Assembly: GCA_963771025.1 (NCBI GenBank)
Contig: CAVYRL010000001.1
Coordinates: 124,001-188,000 of the forward strand
Length of the DNA stretch: 64,000 nucleotides
Reading direction: 5' to 3'
Origin: Miltoncostaea sp963771025
Lineage (GTDB): Bacteria > Actinomycetota > Thermoleophilia > Miltoncostaeales > Miltoncostaeaceae
In this document: positions 1 through 8,616 of the stretch, piece after piece
Layout: each line of letters opens with the position of its first letter
Numbering within the stretch: the stretch's first letter is position 1
Notes under the pieces: generated by a model
What the model was told of the DNA's origin: nothing
Seen by the model: the letters and a program-made list of their open reading frames with translations, nothing else
Databases searched by the model: none
Position numbers and translations under genes: made by a program

Positions 1-373
1 GGGCGCCAACGCCAGCCAGAGCATCGCCTTCACCATCGGGACCGTGTCGGCCTCCGATCTCGGCATCTCGGGCATCGCCGTCTCGTCGGCCGCGTCGGCC
101 ACCGCGGCGATCGCGTCCCTGGACGCGGCGATCAGCACCGTCACCACCGCTCGCGCCAACCTGGGTGCCATCCAGAACCGGCTCGAGAACACCATCAGCC
201 GTCTCGACATCACCGCCGAGAACACCCAGGCGGCTGAGTCCCGTATCCGTGACGCCGACATGGCCAAGGAGATGATCCAGTTCACCAAGAACCAGATCCT
301 CCAGCAGTCCGGCATGGCGATGCTCGCGCAGGCCAACCAGGCCCCGCAGAACATCCTCTCGCTGCTGCGGTAG
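1..373 (+). CDS. fliC: Flagellin, C-terminal part (5' end outside window)
   Basis: Frame 2 is open from the window edge and ends at TAG 371-373, so this is the 3' part of a longer gene. The visible 123 or so residues carry the flagellin C-terminal domain: a segment with NRLENTISRLD, then ESRIRDADMAKEM, and the near-invariant tail QANQAPQNILSLLR. These conserved D0/D1 helices pack the filament core. A GTG at 44 is internal to the coding frame and not a start. The protein would be exported by the flagellar type III apparatus encoded downstream and polymerised under the FliD cap. The glycosyltransferase cassette at 2.2-8.5 kb may modify it (inference from position). Identity is secure; length and promoter cannot be judged here. 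Confidence 0.95.
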   Translation, partial: GANASQSIAFTIGTVSASDLGISGIAVSSAASATAAIASLDAAISTVTTARANLGAIQNRLENTISRLDITAENTQAAESRIRDADMAKEMIQFTKNQILQQSGMAMLAQANQAPQNILSLLR

Positions 374-398
374 TCGCACGTCACGCACCGCGCCCGGA

Positions 399-429
399 GC
401 CGAGGCCCGCCATCACGGCGGGCCTCGGC
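399..429. terminator. Bidirectional hairpin terminator between flagellin and the LLM oxidoreductase
   Basis: A perfect 13-bp GC-rich inverted repeat (arms 399-411 and 417-429) encloses a 5-nt loop. It sits 26 bp after the flagellin stop and ends 5 bp before the stop of the convergent minus-strand gene, so it can serve both. There is no U-tract on either strand beyond two T residues, which is common in high-GC genomes. Function is inferred from position and symmetry. Confidence 0.75.
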
Positions 430-433
430 CGTT

Positions 434-1435
434 CTACGGGAGCGCTCCCGCGATGAGCTCGTAGGAGCGCAGGCGCTCCGCGTGCCCGTGGACGCTGGTC
501 ATCACCATCACCTCGTCGGCCCGGGTGTCGGCGGCGAGGGAGAGGAGCTGATCGGCCACCTCGGCCGGCCCTCCCAGCACCTGGGCGCGCAGGTAGCGCC
601 GCACCTGATCCTGTTCGTGGGGCGTGTACTCGTGGGCGGCCGCCTCCTCGGGCGAGGGCAGCGGGCCGGGCCGGCCGCTGCGCATGTGAACCACGCCCAG
701 GCCCAGGGACATGGCGAGCTCGGTGGCGCGCTCGCGGTCGTCCGCGCAGACCGCCGAGACGGCCAGGATCGCGTACGGCTCCGGCAGGTCGGGCGACGGG
801 CGGAATTCGTCGCGATAGACGCGCATCGCCTCTTCGGCGCCGCGCGGGTTCATGTGGCGCGCGAAGGCGAACCCCACCCCGAGCGCGGCGGCCACGTGCG
901 CCCCGTAGTCGCTCGAGCCGAGCATCCAGATGGGCGGCAGCGGCACGTCGCGGGGCTCGGCCCGGACCGAGTGGAACGGGTGGTCGTCGGGCAGCCCGTC
1001 GCCGCCGAGGGCGATCAACTCCACCAGCTGGTCGGGGAAGTCGTTGGGGCCCGGCGACTGCGTCGAGCGCCGCAGCGCCATCGCCGTGAGGCCGTCGGTG
1101 CCCGGCGCGCGCCCGATGCCCAGATCGATGCGCCCGGGGTGGAGCGCCTCGAGCACCTTGAAGCTCTCGGCGACCTGCAACGCCGAGTGGTTGGGCAGCA
1201 TGATCCCGCCCGAGCCGACCCGGATGCGCCTGGTGGCGTCGGCGATCCGGGCGATCATGATCTCGGGGGACGAGCTGGCCATGCCCGGCAGGTTGTGGTG
1301 CTCGGCCACCCAGTACCGGGTGTAGCCCCAGCCGTCGGCCGCGCGGGCGAGGTCGACGCTGTTCGCCAGTGCCTGCGCGCCCGTCGCCCCCGAGGGGACG
1401 GGCGTCAGGTCGAGGACCGAGAGGGGCGGCGGCAC
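434..1435 (-). CDS. LLM class flavin-dependent oxidoreductase (luciferase-like monooxygenase)
   Basis: This 333-aa protein starts at GTG 1435. It has the bacterial-luciferase TIM-barrel layout: an N-terminal SVLDLTPVP strand, YWVAEHHN near residue 42, the flavin-pocket stretch VGSGGIMLPNHS near residue 73, then ALHPGRIDLGIGRAPG. These features are typical of the MsnO8-like branch of reduced-FMN-dependent monooxygenases. Length matches the family. The substrate cannot be predicted; members act on alkanals, sulfonates and various xenobiotics. It is a single gene, convergent to flagellin through the shared terminator, and shows no link to motility. Cytosolic; no signal peptide or membrane segment. 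Confidence 0.88.
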   Translation of the reverse strand: MPPPLSVLDLTPVPSGATGAQALANSVDLARAADGWGYTRYWVAEHHNLPGMASSSPEIMIARIADATRRIRVGSGGIMLPNHSALQVAESFKVLEALHPGRIDLGIGRAPGTDGLTAMALRRSTQSPGPNDFPDQLVELIALGGDGLPDDHPFHSVRAEPRDVPLPPIWMLGSSDYGAHVAAALGVGFAFARHMNPRGAEEAMRVYRDEFRPSPDLPEPYAILAVSAVCADDRERATELAMSLGLGVVHMRSGRPGPLPSPEEAAAHEYTPHEQDQVRRYLRAQVLGGPAEVADQLLSLAADTRADEVMVMTSVHGHAERLRSYELIAGALP

Positions 1436-1470
1436 CGCGCGATGCTACCGCCGCCCCTCATCGGGAGTCG

Positions 1471-2043
1471 CTACCCCTTGTGCCCCCGGTGGCCCTTCTT
1501 GCCCTTCGGGCCGGGGTGCGTCTTGGGGCAGACCGTGTTGAGGGCGGTCTTGGCCGCGGTACGCCCGGCCTTGTACGCCGTGCGCAGCTGGTCGCGGGTG
1601 ACGCCCTGCTCCTCGAGCAACTCGCGGACGGTGGTGCCGTCCTTCCCGGCGTCGACCAGCTCGTCGGCCGTCATGCCCAGAACCGTCAGCACCGGCGCGA
1701 GCCCGGCGTCGGTGACGATCTTGGCGACCGAGACGCGGGTCACCGCACGCGCGAAGCGGGCGTCCGCCTGGGCCTGCGTGATGCGGCTCGCGGCGACGGC
1801 GGCGCCGAGCCGGGTGTCGAGGCGCGCCAGCGTCGTGCTGGTGGCGGTCGTCAGCTTCTGGGCGTCAGGCACGGTGCAGGTGCGGGCCTTGAGCGCCCCG
1901 ATGTGTGGCCCCGGAGCGAAGAGCTGGTGGGCGTTGGGGCCAGGGTGGTGGACGGCCCCGCCATGGGCGAGCACCGTGGCCGACCCTCCACCGACCGCCG
2001 CGGCGGCCATCACCGCGATGGTGGCGATTCGTGCTCGTCTCAT
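1471..2043 (-). CDS. Hypothetical secreted protein with Lys/Gly/His-rich tail
   Basis: A 190-aa protein. ATG 2043 is preferred over the upstream ATG at 2094 because a purine-rich GAGGAG precedes it by a few bases and it puts an export signal at the N-terminus: MRRAR followed by a hydrophobic run and AHGG. The mature part is mostly Ala/Thr/Leu-rich helix. The C-terminus ends in a basic, Gly- and His-rich tail (PGPKGKKGHRGHKG). I do not recognise a family. The tail might bind metal, nucleic acid or wall polymer, but that is speculation. The upstream intergenic stretch (about 2095-2150) is the most AT-rich sequence nearby and probably holds its promoter. Confidence 0.6.
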   Translation of the reverse strand: MRRARIATIAVMAAAAVGGGSATVLAHGGAVHHPGPNAHQLFAPGPHIGALKARTCTVPDAQKLTTATSTTLARLDTRLGAAVAASRITQAQADARFARAVTRVSVAKIVTDAGLAPVLTVLGMTADELVDAGKDGTTVRELLEEQGVTRDQLRTAYKAGRTAAKTALNTVCPKTHPGPKGKKGHRGHKG

Positions 2044-2192
2044 GCGTCTCTCCTCGTCCGGGACCATCTGTCCATGCGGCGGAAGTATCGGCACCGGCCG
2101 TAATCAAGAAGACGACGGAAAGTAAGAAAGTCATCAATATGGAGTCCCCTCGGTCGCCGTGGAGGCGGCCGTGGCCCCACGGGACCCGCGCC

Positions 2193-2219
2193 TCAAGGCG
2201 CGGCGCGCGCCGCCGATGG
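2193..2219 (+). promoter_or_regulatory. Sigma-28 (FliA/WhiG)-like promoter for the glycosyltransferase cassette
   Basis: TCAAGGCG (2193-2200), an 11-nt spacer, then GCCGATGG (2212-2219) resemble the sigma-28 consensus TAAA-N15-GCCGATAA. The -10 element ends 7 nt before ATG 2227. Transcription from this element would start at or beside the start codon, giving a leaderless mRNA. The same geometry recurs before fliJ and fliM. Confidence 0.6.
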
Positions 2220-2226
2220 GGCCCGC

Positions 2227-3372
2227 ATGGTCCCCCCACCGGATCCGGGCGCCCCGGGTGTTCTCTGGCGCGGTCCCCTCACGGACCCCTCGGGATACGC
2301 CGCCGGCGGGCGGGCCTTCGTGCGCGGTCTCTCCGAGCTCGGCGCCGCCGTGCGCATCGAGCCCCAGGCCTGGAGCCACCGCACCGCCCTCGCGCCCGCC
2401 GACCGCGCGCTGCTGGGCGGCCTGCTCGGCACCGACATGGAGCGGGTCGACGCGCGGGTGGAGCACACGTTTCCTCCGTACGCCGACCTCGGCCGGCCGG
2501 CCCCGCTGCGCGTGCTGCGCACGATGTTCGAGACCGACCGCATCCCGCGCGACTGGGTCGCCCACTGCAACCGCGCCGACGAGGTGTGGGTGCCCACGGA
2601 GCACAACCGCGCGGCCTTCCTCGCGGCGGGGGTCGAGGACGAGCGGCTCGTGGTGATCCCCGAGCCCTTCGAGCTCGACCGCCTGCACCGCGACGCCCCG
2701 CCCCTCGACATCCCCGGGGCGCACGGCACCGTCTTCCTCGCCGCGTTCGACTTCAGCCTGCGAAAGGGCTGGGACGTGCTGCTCGAGGCCTGGTGCACCG
2801 CATTCGCCGGCCACGACGACGTCACCCTGGCGCTCAAGGTCTGGTCGACCACCCGGGGGATGGACTCCGGCGGGATGCATCGCGCGATCGCCGGGCACAT
2901 CGTCGCCCTGGGCCTCGACCCCGGCCGCGTGCCCGACATCGTGATCATCGACGAGCTGCTCGACCCGGAGGCGATGGCCGGGCTCTACGCCGCCTGCGAC
3001 GTCTACGTCAGCCCGACCCGCGGCGAGGGCTGGGGGCGACCCGTGCTGGAGGCGATGGCGATGGGCCGGCCGGCGATCGCGACCGCGTGGTCCGGGCCCG
3101 CCGCCTTCGTCGATGCGGCGACGGGCTGGCCGCTGTCCTTCCGGCTGGCGCCCGTGCCCGACGAGGCCGTGGCCGAGGTCGCGGCGTACGCCGGGCACCT
3201 CTGGGCCGAGCCGGACGTGGACGACCTGCGGTCGGCCCTGCGCGACGCCCACCGCCACGCCGGCGAGCGCGCCCGGCGCGGCTCGGCGGCGCGCGCGCGG
3301 GCGGAGGAGTTCGATCACCTGCGCGTGGCGGCCCGGGCGCTCGCCCGGCTGCGCGTGGCGGCGCCCGCGTGA
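2227..3372 (+). CDS. Glycosyltransferase family 4 (GT-B fold), probable flagellin glycosylation
   Basis: This 381-aa protein has a GT-B fold. It shows an acceptor-side N-terminal half with WRGPLTDPSGYAAGGRAF, the donor-binding RKGW (around residue 180), and the retaining GT4 EX7E motif in RGEGWGRPVLEAMA near residue 267. It would transfer a sugar from a nucleotide donor; donor and acceptor are unknown. It is clearly paralogous to the first half of the next gene (matching WRGP, VWVPT, HGTV and EAM.GRP blocks), so the pair arose by duplication. The next gene overlaps by 4 nt (GTGA), indicating translational coupling. Location just after flagellin and its FliA-like promoter suggest flagellin glycosylation (inference). 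Confidence 0.82.
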   Translation: MVPPPDPGAPGVLWRGPLTDPSGYAAGGRAFVRGLSELGAAVRIEPQAWSHRTALAPADRALLGGLLGTDMERVDARVEHTFPPYADLGRPAPLRVLRTMFETDRIPRDWVAHCNRADEVWVPTEHNRAAFLAAGVEDERLVVIPEPFELDRLHRDAPPLDIPGAHGTVFLAAFDFSLRKGWDVLLEAWCTAFAGHDDVTLALKVWSTTRGMDSGGMHRAIAGHIVALGLDPGRVPDIVIIDELLDPEAMAGLYAACDVYVSPTRGEGWGRPVLEAMAMGRPAIATAWSGPAAFVDAATGWPLSFRLAPVPDEAVAEVAAYAGHLWAEPDVDDLRSALRDAHRHAGERARRGSAARARAEEFDHLRVAARALARLRVAAPA

Positions 3373-5591
3373 CCCTCGTCTGGCGCGGGCCCGTGCTCGA
3401 TCGCTCCCCGTGGGCATCGGGTTCGCGCGCCTTCCTGGCGGGCCTTCACGCGGTCGGCGCCGAGGTGGCGCTGGAACCCCTGCTGTGGCAGCAGGGGTCC
3501 GTGATCGACGCGGAGCGGGAGCGCGCCCTGGCGCAGATGGCCGTGGTGCCGATCGACGGCGCCCGCGCCAGCGTCCAGCACGTGCCGGGCCGCATCCTCG
3601 ATCCCTACGCGCCCGGGCTCGTGCGCGTCGCGCTCACGACGCTTCCGGGCGCCGTTCCCGGCGACGACTGGCTCAATCGCCTCCGTCAGATGGACGACGT
3701 ATGGGTGCCGACCGACGCCCAGCGTGAGGCCCTGATCGCCGCGGGCCTGCCGCCGCGACGGGTGACGACGATGCCCGAGCCCGTGGAGATGCCGGCCGTC
3801 GACCCGCCTCCTCTCGGCCTGGACGGTCTCCACGGAACCGTCGTGCTCGCGGTGCTCGACTGGACCTCGCGGTCAGGCTGGGACCTGCTGCTGGACGCCT
3901 GGTGCAGGGCCTTCGCCCACGACGCTGACGTGACGTTGCTGTTGCACGTCTTCGCCAGCGACGGCCTGGGCGGTGAGTACGGCGAGGCCGCGCTCGCGGC
4001 CGTCCGCGCCGCCGGTCACGACCCGGAGCGCATGCCCGATGTCGTGATCCTCGAGGAGAGCCTGCCCGCCGCGCGCATGAGCTCCCTGTACCGGGCGGCC
4101 GACGTGGTGGTGGCGCCCACGCACGGCTTCGGTCGCGGCCGCGACCTGCTGGAGGCGATGGCATGCGGGCGGCCGGTGATCGCGCCCGCGTCCGCCACGG
4201 GTGCCGCGCTCGACGACGAGGTCGGGTGGCGCGTGGCCGTGGATCCCCAGACGGGCCGGCCCGATCGCGATGCCCTGGTGGAGGCGCTGCGCGCGTCCCA
4301 CGCCCGGCACCACGAGCTGCCGGCGCTCGGCGCGCGGGCGCGCGGCCGCGTGGCGCGCGACAACGCCGCCGAGACCGTGGCCGCGCGTGCGGTCGCACGT
4401 CTTTCCGAGCTCGAGCCGCGCCCGCGCCTGCGCGCGCCCGACCAGGCCCCGCCGCGGGTCGCGCTGTACGGGGCCGTCACTCGCGCCCACTCATTGGCCA
4501 CCGCCAACCGGCACCTGGCCGCCGCGCTGGTGCGCGCGGGCGAGGTGGATCTGAGTCTGGTCGAGGTGGAGCCCGCCGATGCCGGCACGCAGGACGCGCC
4601 GCTCTCGACCGAGGTGAACCGCGCCGTCGAGCGGCTGTTCGGCGCGCCGCCCGAGGTCACGATCCGCCATGGCTACCCGCCCAGCTTCGCCCGCCCGCCC
4701 TCGGGCCGGCTGGTGGTGGCGCTGCCGTGGGAGTTCGGCGCGATCCCCCGCGACTGGCGCCGGGCGATCGCCGACGGCGTCGACGAGGTGTGGGCCTGCT
4801 CGCATCACCTGCGCGACGGCTATCTGGCGTCCGGGCTCGACCCCGAGGTGGTGAAGATGGTGCCCCACGGCATCGACCCGCTGCGTTTCCGCCCCGGGCT
4901 CGCCCCCCTGCCGCTCCCCGGCGTCGGCGGCGGCTACCGCTTCCTGTTCGTCGGCGGGCTGTTGTGGCGCAAGGGCATCGACCTGCTGCTGGACGCCTAT
5001 CGCGCGGCGTTCTCGGCGCGCGACGACGTGACGCTGGTGATCAAGGACTTCGGCCGCGGCGGCCCGTACCAGCCCCAGGAGGCCGAGCAGCGCGTGCGCG
5101 CGATGGCGGCAGACCCCTCGGGGCCGCGTGTGAGTTTTCTGCGCGACCGGCTCTCCGACGAGGAGATCCCCCGGCTCTACGCGTCCTGCGACTGCCTGGT
5201 GCACCCCTATCGCGGCGAGGGCTACGGCCTGACGGTGGCCGAGGCGATGGCCACCGGGCTGCCCGTGATCGTGCCCGAGGGGGGCTCGACGGCCGACTTC
5301 TGCGACGAGGAGACCGCGCTGCTCGTGCCCTCCCATCCGCTGCTGCTGGACCGCACGCGCGTCGGCGACCTCGACCTGGTCGGCAACGTGAGCGTGATCG
5401 AGGTGCTGACGCTGGATCTGGCCGAGCGCATGCGTGACGCCTACGAGAACCGGGACGCCGCCCGGGCCGTCGGCGCGCGCGCGAGCGCCGAGGTGCGTGC
5501 GCGTCACACCTGGGACGCCGCCGCGGCGATCGCCGCGGAGCGCCTGTGCGCCCTCAGCGGCAGGACCGCGGTGGGGGCGCGCGCCGCGTGA
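3369..5591 (+). CDS. Tandem two-domain glycosyltransferase (degenerate GT4 + intact GT4)
   Basis: GTG 3369 overlaps the previous stop and gives 740 aa. Two GT-B modules lie in series. The first (about 1-355) is a paralog of the preceding enzyme but has lost both catalytic hallmarks: RKG reads RSG, and the first Glu of EX7E is Phe (HGFGRGRDLLEA near residue 250). The second (about 365-740) is intact, with WRKG and RGEGYGLTVAEAMA near residue 615. The likely reading is one active transferase with an inactive N-terminal module that scaffolds or binds acceptor. Its stop overlaps the GTG of the following GT2 gene, so the cassette is a tight operon. Substrate is unknown. The same frame stays open upstream, but those codons overlap the preceding gene. 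Confidence 0.8.
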   Translation: MTLVWRGPVLDRSPWASGSRAFLAGLHAVGAEVALEPLLWQQGSVIDAERERALAQMAVVPIDGARASVQHVPGRILDPYAPGLVRVALTTLPGAVPGDDWLNRLRQMDDVWVPTDAQREALIAAGLPPRRVTTMPEPVEMPAVDPPPLGLDGLHGTVVLAVLDWTSRSGWDLLLDAWCRAFAHDADVTLLLHVFASDGLGGEYGEAALAAVRAAGHDPERMPDVVILEESLPAARMSSLYRAADVVVAPTHGFGRGRDLLEAMACGRPVIAPASATGAALDDEVGWRVAVDPQTGRPDRDALVEALRASHARHHELPALGARARGRVARDNAAETVAARAVARLSELEPRPRLRAPDQAPPRVALYGAVTRAHSLATANRHLAAALVRAGEVDLSLVEVEPADAGTQDAPLSTEVNRAVERLFGAPPEVTIRHGYPPSFARPPSGRLVVALPWEFGAIPRDWRRAIADGVDEVWACSHHLRDGYLASGLDPEVVKMVPHGIDPLRFRPGLAPLPLPGVGGGYRFLFVGGLLWRKGIDLLLDAYRAAFSARDDVTLVIKDFGRGGPYQPQEAEQRVRAMAADPSGPRVSFLRDRLSDEEIPRLYASCDCLVHPYRGEGYGLTVAEAMATGLPVIVPEGGSTADFCDEETALLVPSHPLLLDRTRVGDLDLVGNVSVIEVLTLDLAERMRDAYENRDAARAVGARASAEVRARHTWDAAAAIAAERLCALSGRTAVGARAA

Positions 5592-6418
5592 CGACGCGCC
5601 TCACCAGCATCGTCGTGCCCTGCCACGACAACCTGCTCTTCACCGCCCTCTGTCTCGAGAGCATCGCGCTCCACACCCCCGAGCCCCACGAGATCGTGAT
5701 CGTGGACAACGGCTGCACCGATGCCACCGCGCAGTGGTGCGCCGACCGGGGCGCCCGCGTGGTCCGCTCGCCGGTCAACCTCGGCTTCGCCGGCGGCGTC
5801 AACCTCGGGCTCGCCGAGGCCCGCGGCGATGTCGCGGTGGTGCTCAACAACGACACGCTGGTGACGCCCGGCTGGCTGCACGGGCTGCGCGGCGCGCTGG
5901 CGCGCGAGCCGCGCGCCGGCATCGCCGGGCCGCGCTCCAACTGGGTCTCGGACGACCAGATCGTCCCCGATCCCCCGTACACCGAGGCTCCGTCCGAGGC
6001 GCTGACCCGCTTCGCCGCCCACCGCGCGCGGATCCACGCCGGCACGGGCGCCGAGGCGCGGCGGCTCAGCGGGCTGTGCATGGCCATCTCCCGGCCGGTG
6101 CTCGAGCGGGTGGGAGGATTCGACACCCGTTTCGTGGTCGGCAACCTGGAGGACGACGACTACTCGCTGCGCGCGCGCCTGGCCGGCTTCCGCCTCTGGA
6201 TCGCGGACGACAGCTACGTCCACCACTTCGGCCACAAGACCTTCGCGCTGGTCAACGAGGACTACGACGCGCTGATGCGCGACAACACGATCCGCTACGT
6301 CATGAAGTGGGATCTGCCGACGGACGCCGACCCGCGGGGGCTGCTCCCCGCACGGGATTTCGACCCCTGCCGCGACCACGTCCCGATCGACTCAAGGATG
6401 GCTTTCTCCCGCCGATAG
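5588..6418 (+). CDS. Glycosyltransferase family 2
   Basis: A 276-aa GT-A enzyme. GTG 5588 is chosen because it overlaps the previous stop (GTGA) and places TSIVVPCHDN at the N-terminus. Family 2 signatures are a VPCHDN strand, IVIVDNGCTDAT, and NLGFAGGVNLGLAEARGD followed by VVLNNDT as the metal-binding DXD equivalent. Near residue 160 comes FDTRFVVGNLEDDDYSLRARLAG, typical of rhamnosyl/GlcNAc-type transferases with an EDDD acceptor-site motif. It is cytosolic and co-transcribed with the two GT4 genes. The last codons contain the sigma-28-like promoter of the next gene, so the operon boundary is internal to this ORF. Confidence 0.82.
   Translation: MTTRLTSIVVPCHDNLLFTALCLESIALHTPEPHEIVIVDNGCTDATAQWCADRGARVVRSPVNLGFAGGVNLGLAEARGDVAVVLNNDTLVTPGWLHGLRGALAREPRAGIAGPRSNWVSDDQIVPDPPYTEAPSEALTRFAAHRARIHAGTGAEARRLSGLCMAISRPVLERVGGFDTRFVVGNLEDDDYSLRARLAGFRLWIADDSYVHHFGHKTFALVNEDYDALMRDNTIRYVMKWDLPTDADPRGLLPARDFDPCRDHVPIDSRMAFSRR
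6392..6418 (+). promoter_or_regulatory. Sigma-28-like promoter for the GT2-TPR gene
   Basis: TCAAGGAT (6392-6399), an 11-nt spacer, and GCCGATAG (6411-6418), embedded in the last codons of the upstream gene. The gene at 6451 follows with a 32-nt leader that contains a good ribosome site (GGAAGGA), so this one is not leaderless. Confidence 0.6.
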
Positions 6419-6450
6419 CGGGGTGGCCGTCAACCACGGGAAGGACCGGC

Positions 6451-8511
6451 ATGGGCCTCACCATCGCGAACCTGAACGCGCCGAAGGAGACGACCCCGCA
6501 GCGGGTCTCCCTGTGCATGATCGTGCGCGACGAGCAGGAGCATCTGGCGCGCTGCCTGGAGAGCGTGCGGGAGGCGGTCAACGAGATCGTGATCGTGGAC
6601 ACCGGTTCGGTCGATCGCACGCTCGAGATCGCCGAGTCGTTCGGCGCCCGCATCCTGCACGAGGAGTGGAGGGGCGACTTCGCCGCCCCCCGCAACACCG
6701 CCATCGAGGCCGCCACGGGCGATTGGATCCTGGTGCTCGACGCCGACGAGGAACTGGTCGACGGCGCGCGCATCCGCGACCTCCTCCACCATGAGGACAT
6801 CGAGGGCTACTGCCTGCGCGAGGTCAACTTCATCGGCGAGGAGCTCGGCATCGAGAGCGTGGTCAACTCCGCGTTCCGCCTCTTCCGCAACCGCCCGGCC
6901 TACCGCTACTCCGGCGCCCTCCACGAGCAGATCATGGGGACGGTCAACCCCGAGGGGGGCACGACCACCCGTTTCGTCGGGGTCGAGATCCATCACTATG
7001 GCTACCTCGAGCCGACCAGTCGCGCCAAGGAGAAGACCGATCGCAACATGGCGATCGTGATGGAGGAGGTCAACCGGCGACCCGACGACTCCTTCACCCT
7101 CTTCAATGCCGGCGTCGAGTTCCAGCGGATCGGCGAGTACGAGGAGGCGCTCCGCTACTTCCGCCGCTCGTTCACGACCCTGGCGTCGCTGAAGGCGTAC
7201 TACGCCTCGCTGCTGCTGCGCAACATCGTGGCGACGCTCAACTCGCTGGAGCGCTGGGATGAGGCCCTCGAGGTGCTCGCGGACGCGCTGAGCGCGTACC
7301 CCGACTTCACCGACCTCCACTACCTCCAGGGCCAGATCCATACCAGCCGTCGCGAGTACCGCGCGGCCGTCCAGAGCTTCCGGCGCGCGATCGACCTCGG
7401 CGACCACGGCGGCGATCGGTATCTCGCCCAGGCCGGCATGGGCTCCTTCTACTCGTGGCACGCCCTCGGGGCGCTCAACGAGATGATGGGCGACACCAAC
7501 GAGGCCCTGCGCTGCCAGCGCAACGCCATCCGCGAGGCCGACGGCTACTACGCGGCGCCCGTCGTGAGCCTGACCCGCCTGCTGCTGCAGGGCGACCCGC
7601 CGCGCGAGGTGCGCGAGTACATGTCGAGCATCGTCGGCGAGCACCGCCGCGCCGACTCGCTGCGGGCGATCGCCCAGGTGCTCCTGGCCGAGGACCACGC
7701 CGAGCACGCCCTCGCCGTGCTCGCCGAGGCGCGGGCGCTGCGCCCCGACGACGCATCGATCCGTCTCACGATGGTGGATGCCCTCATCCGCTCGGGCGAC
7801 CTCGACGCGGCGCGGCTCATGATCGCGAGCATCCCGCCGGCCAGCGCCAGCTACCTGCCCGCCTGCGCGAAATCGGCGCTCCTCGGCCTGCTGGCGGACG
7901 ACGCGGCCGAGACCCTCGCCGCCATCGACCGGATCGGCGACCTCGGGAACGGCGTCTATGCCGCGGCGTACCGCGCCGCCCTCGCCGCCCAGGGCCTGAA
8001 CCCGCCCGCGCCGCTGATCCCCGCGGGCGTGGACCGGGCGGGAGTGCTCTCGGTGCTCATCGAGCTGGCCGGCACTCTGCTCGAGCTCAGCGCGCTCGAC
8101 CAGTTCAACGCGATCATCCCGCTGCTGTACGCGACCACGGACGACCGCCCCGACGTGGACCGCCGCCTTGGGTATCTGCTCTACGTCAACGACTTCCCCG
8201 ACCCCGCCGCCGACCGCCTCCTGGCCGCCGTGCGGGCCGGCGACACCTCTCCCGAGGCGTTCGCCGCCCTGGGACGCATCTGCCAGTCGAAGGACCTCGA
8301 CGAGGACGCGGAGGCGTTTCTGCGCGCCGCGCTCGAGTGCGACGACCAGAACCTGACGCGCCACCTCGACCTGGCGGGCCTGCTCGCCGGCCATGGGCGC
8401 TACTCGGACGCCGACGCGGTGCTGCGCGAGGGGCTGCTGGTGTACCCGCATTCCAGTGTCCTTCGGGAATTGCGCCAGTCGATGTCGCTGCTCGCCTCCG
8501 CCCGGGACTGA
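6451..8511 (+). CDS. Glycosyltransferase family 2 with C-terminal TPR repeats
   Basis: The reading frame is open far upstream, but ATG 6451 has GGAAGGA just before it and begins a clean domain, giving 686 aa. Residues about 17-240 form a GT2 domain: SLCMIVRDEQEHLARCLES, IVIVDTGSVDRTLEIA, FAAPRNTAIEAATGDW, and LVLDADEEL as DXD. This matches the SunS/TPR-type glycosyltransferases. The remainder is helical with repeated pairs such as EALRYFRRS, EALEVLADAL and AVQSFRRAIDLGD, i.e. tetratricopeptide units that may bind the protein acceptor. Such GT-TPR proteins often glycosylate flagellin or other secreted proteins, which fits this position before flaG-fliD. The substrate is inferred, not shown. 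Confidence 0.8.
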   Translation: MGLTIANLNAPKETTPQRVSLCMIVRDEQEHLARCLESVREAVNEIVIVDTGSVDRTLEIAESFGARILHEEWRGDFAAPRNTAIEAATGDWILVLDADEELVDGARIRDLLHHEDIEGYCLREVNFIGEELGIESVVNSAFRLFRNRPAYRYSGALHEQIMGTVNPEGGTTTRFVGVEIHHYGYLEPTSRAKEKTDRNMAIVMEEVNRRPDDSFTLFNAGVEFQRIGEYEEALRYFRRSFTTLASLKAYYASLLLRNIVATLNSLERWDEALEVLADALSAYPDFTDLHYLQGQIHTSRREYRAAVQSFRRAIDLGDHGGDRYLAQAGMGSFYSWHALGALNEMMGDTNEALRCQRNAIREADGYYAAPVVSLTRLLLQGDPPREVREYMSSIVGEHRRADSLRAIAQVLLAEDHAEHALAVLAEARALRPDDASIRLTMVDALIRSGDLDAARLMIASIPPASASYLPACAKSALLGLLADDAAETLAAIDRIGDLGNGVYAAAYRAALAAQGLNPPAPLIPAGVDRAGVLSVLIELAGTLLELSALDQFNAIIPLLYATTDDRPDVDRRLGYLLYVNDFPDPAADRLLAAVRAGDTSPEAFAALGRICQSKDLDEDAEAFLRAALECDDQNLTRHLDLAGLLAGHGRYSDADAVLREGLLVYPHSSVLRELRQSMSLLASARD

Positions 8512-8534
8512 CGCCGCGGCGCACGGTCATGGCG

Positions 8535-8561
8535 TCAAGGTTTCGCCGCGCCGCGTCGATT
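8535..8561 (+). promoter_or_regulatory. Sigma-28-like promoter upstream of flaG
   Basis: TCAAGGTT (8535-8542), an 11-nt spacer and CGTCGATT (8554-8561). The -35 half matches the other sites exactly; the -10 half is weaker. It lies 55 bp before flaG in a 105-bp intergenic gap and could drive flaG-fliD-fliS. Confidence 0.45.
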
Positions 8562-8616
8562 CACAGGGTAGTCCGCGTGCCCGCGGACGCGTGGATCCAT
8601 CGGATTCGGAGCCGTC

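Noticed and set aside
482..2125. 547-codon open frame on the plus strand
   Set aside because: Antisense shadow of the LLM oxidoreductase and secreted protein; His/Arg/Gly-rich composition without any family motif.
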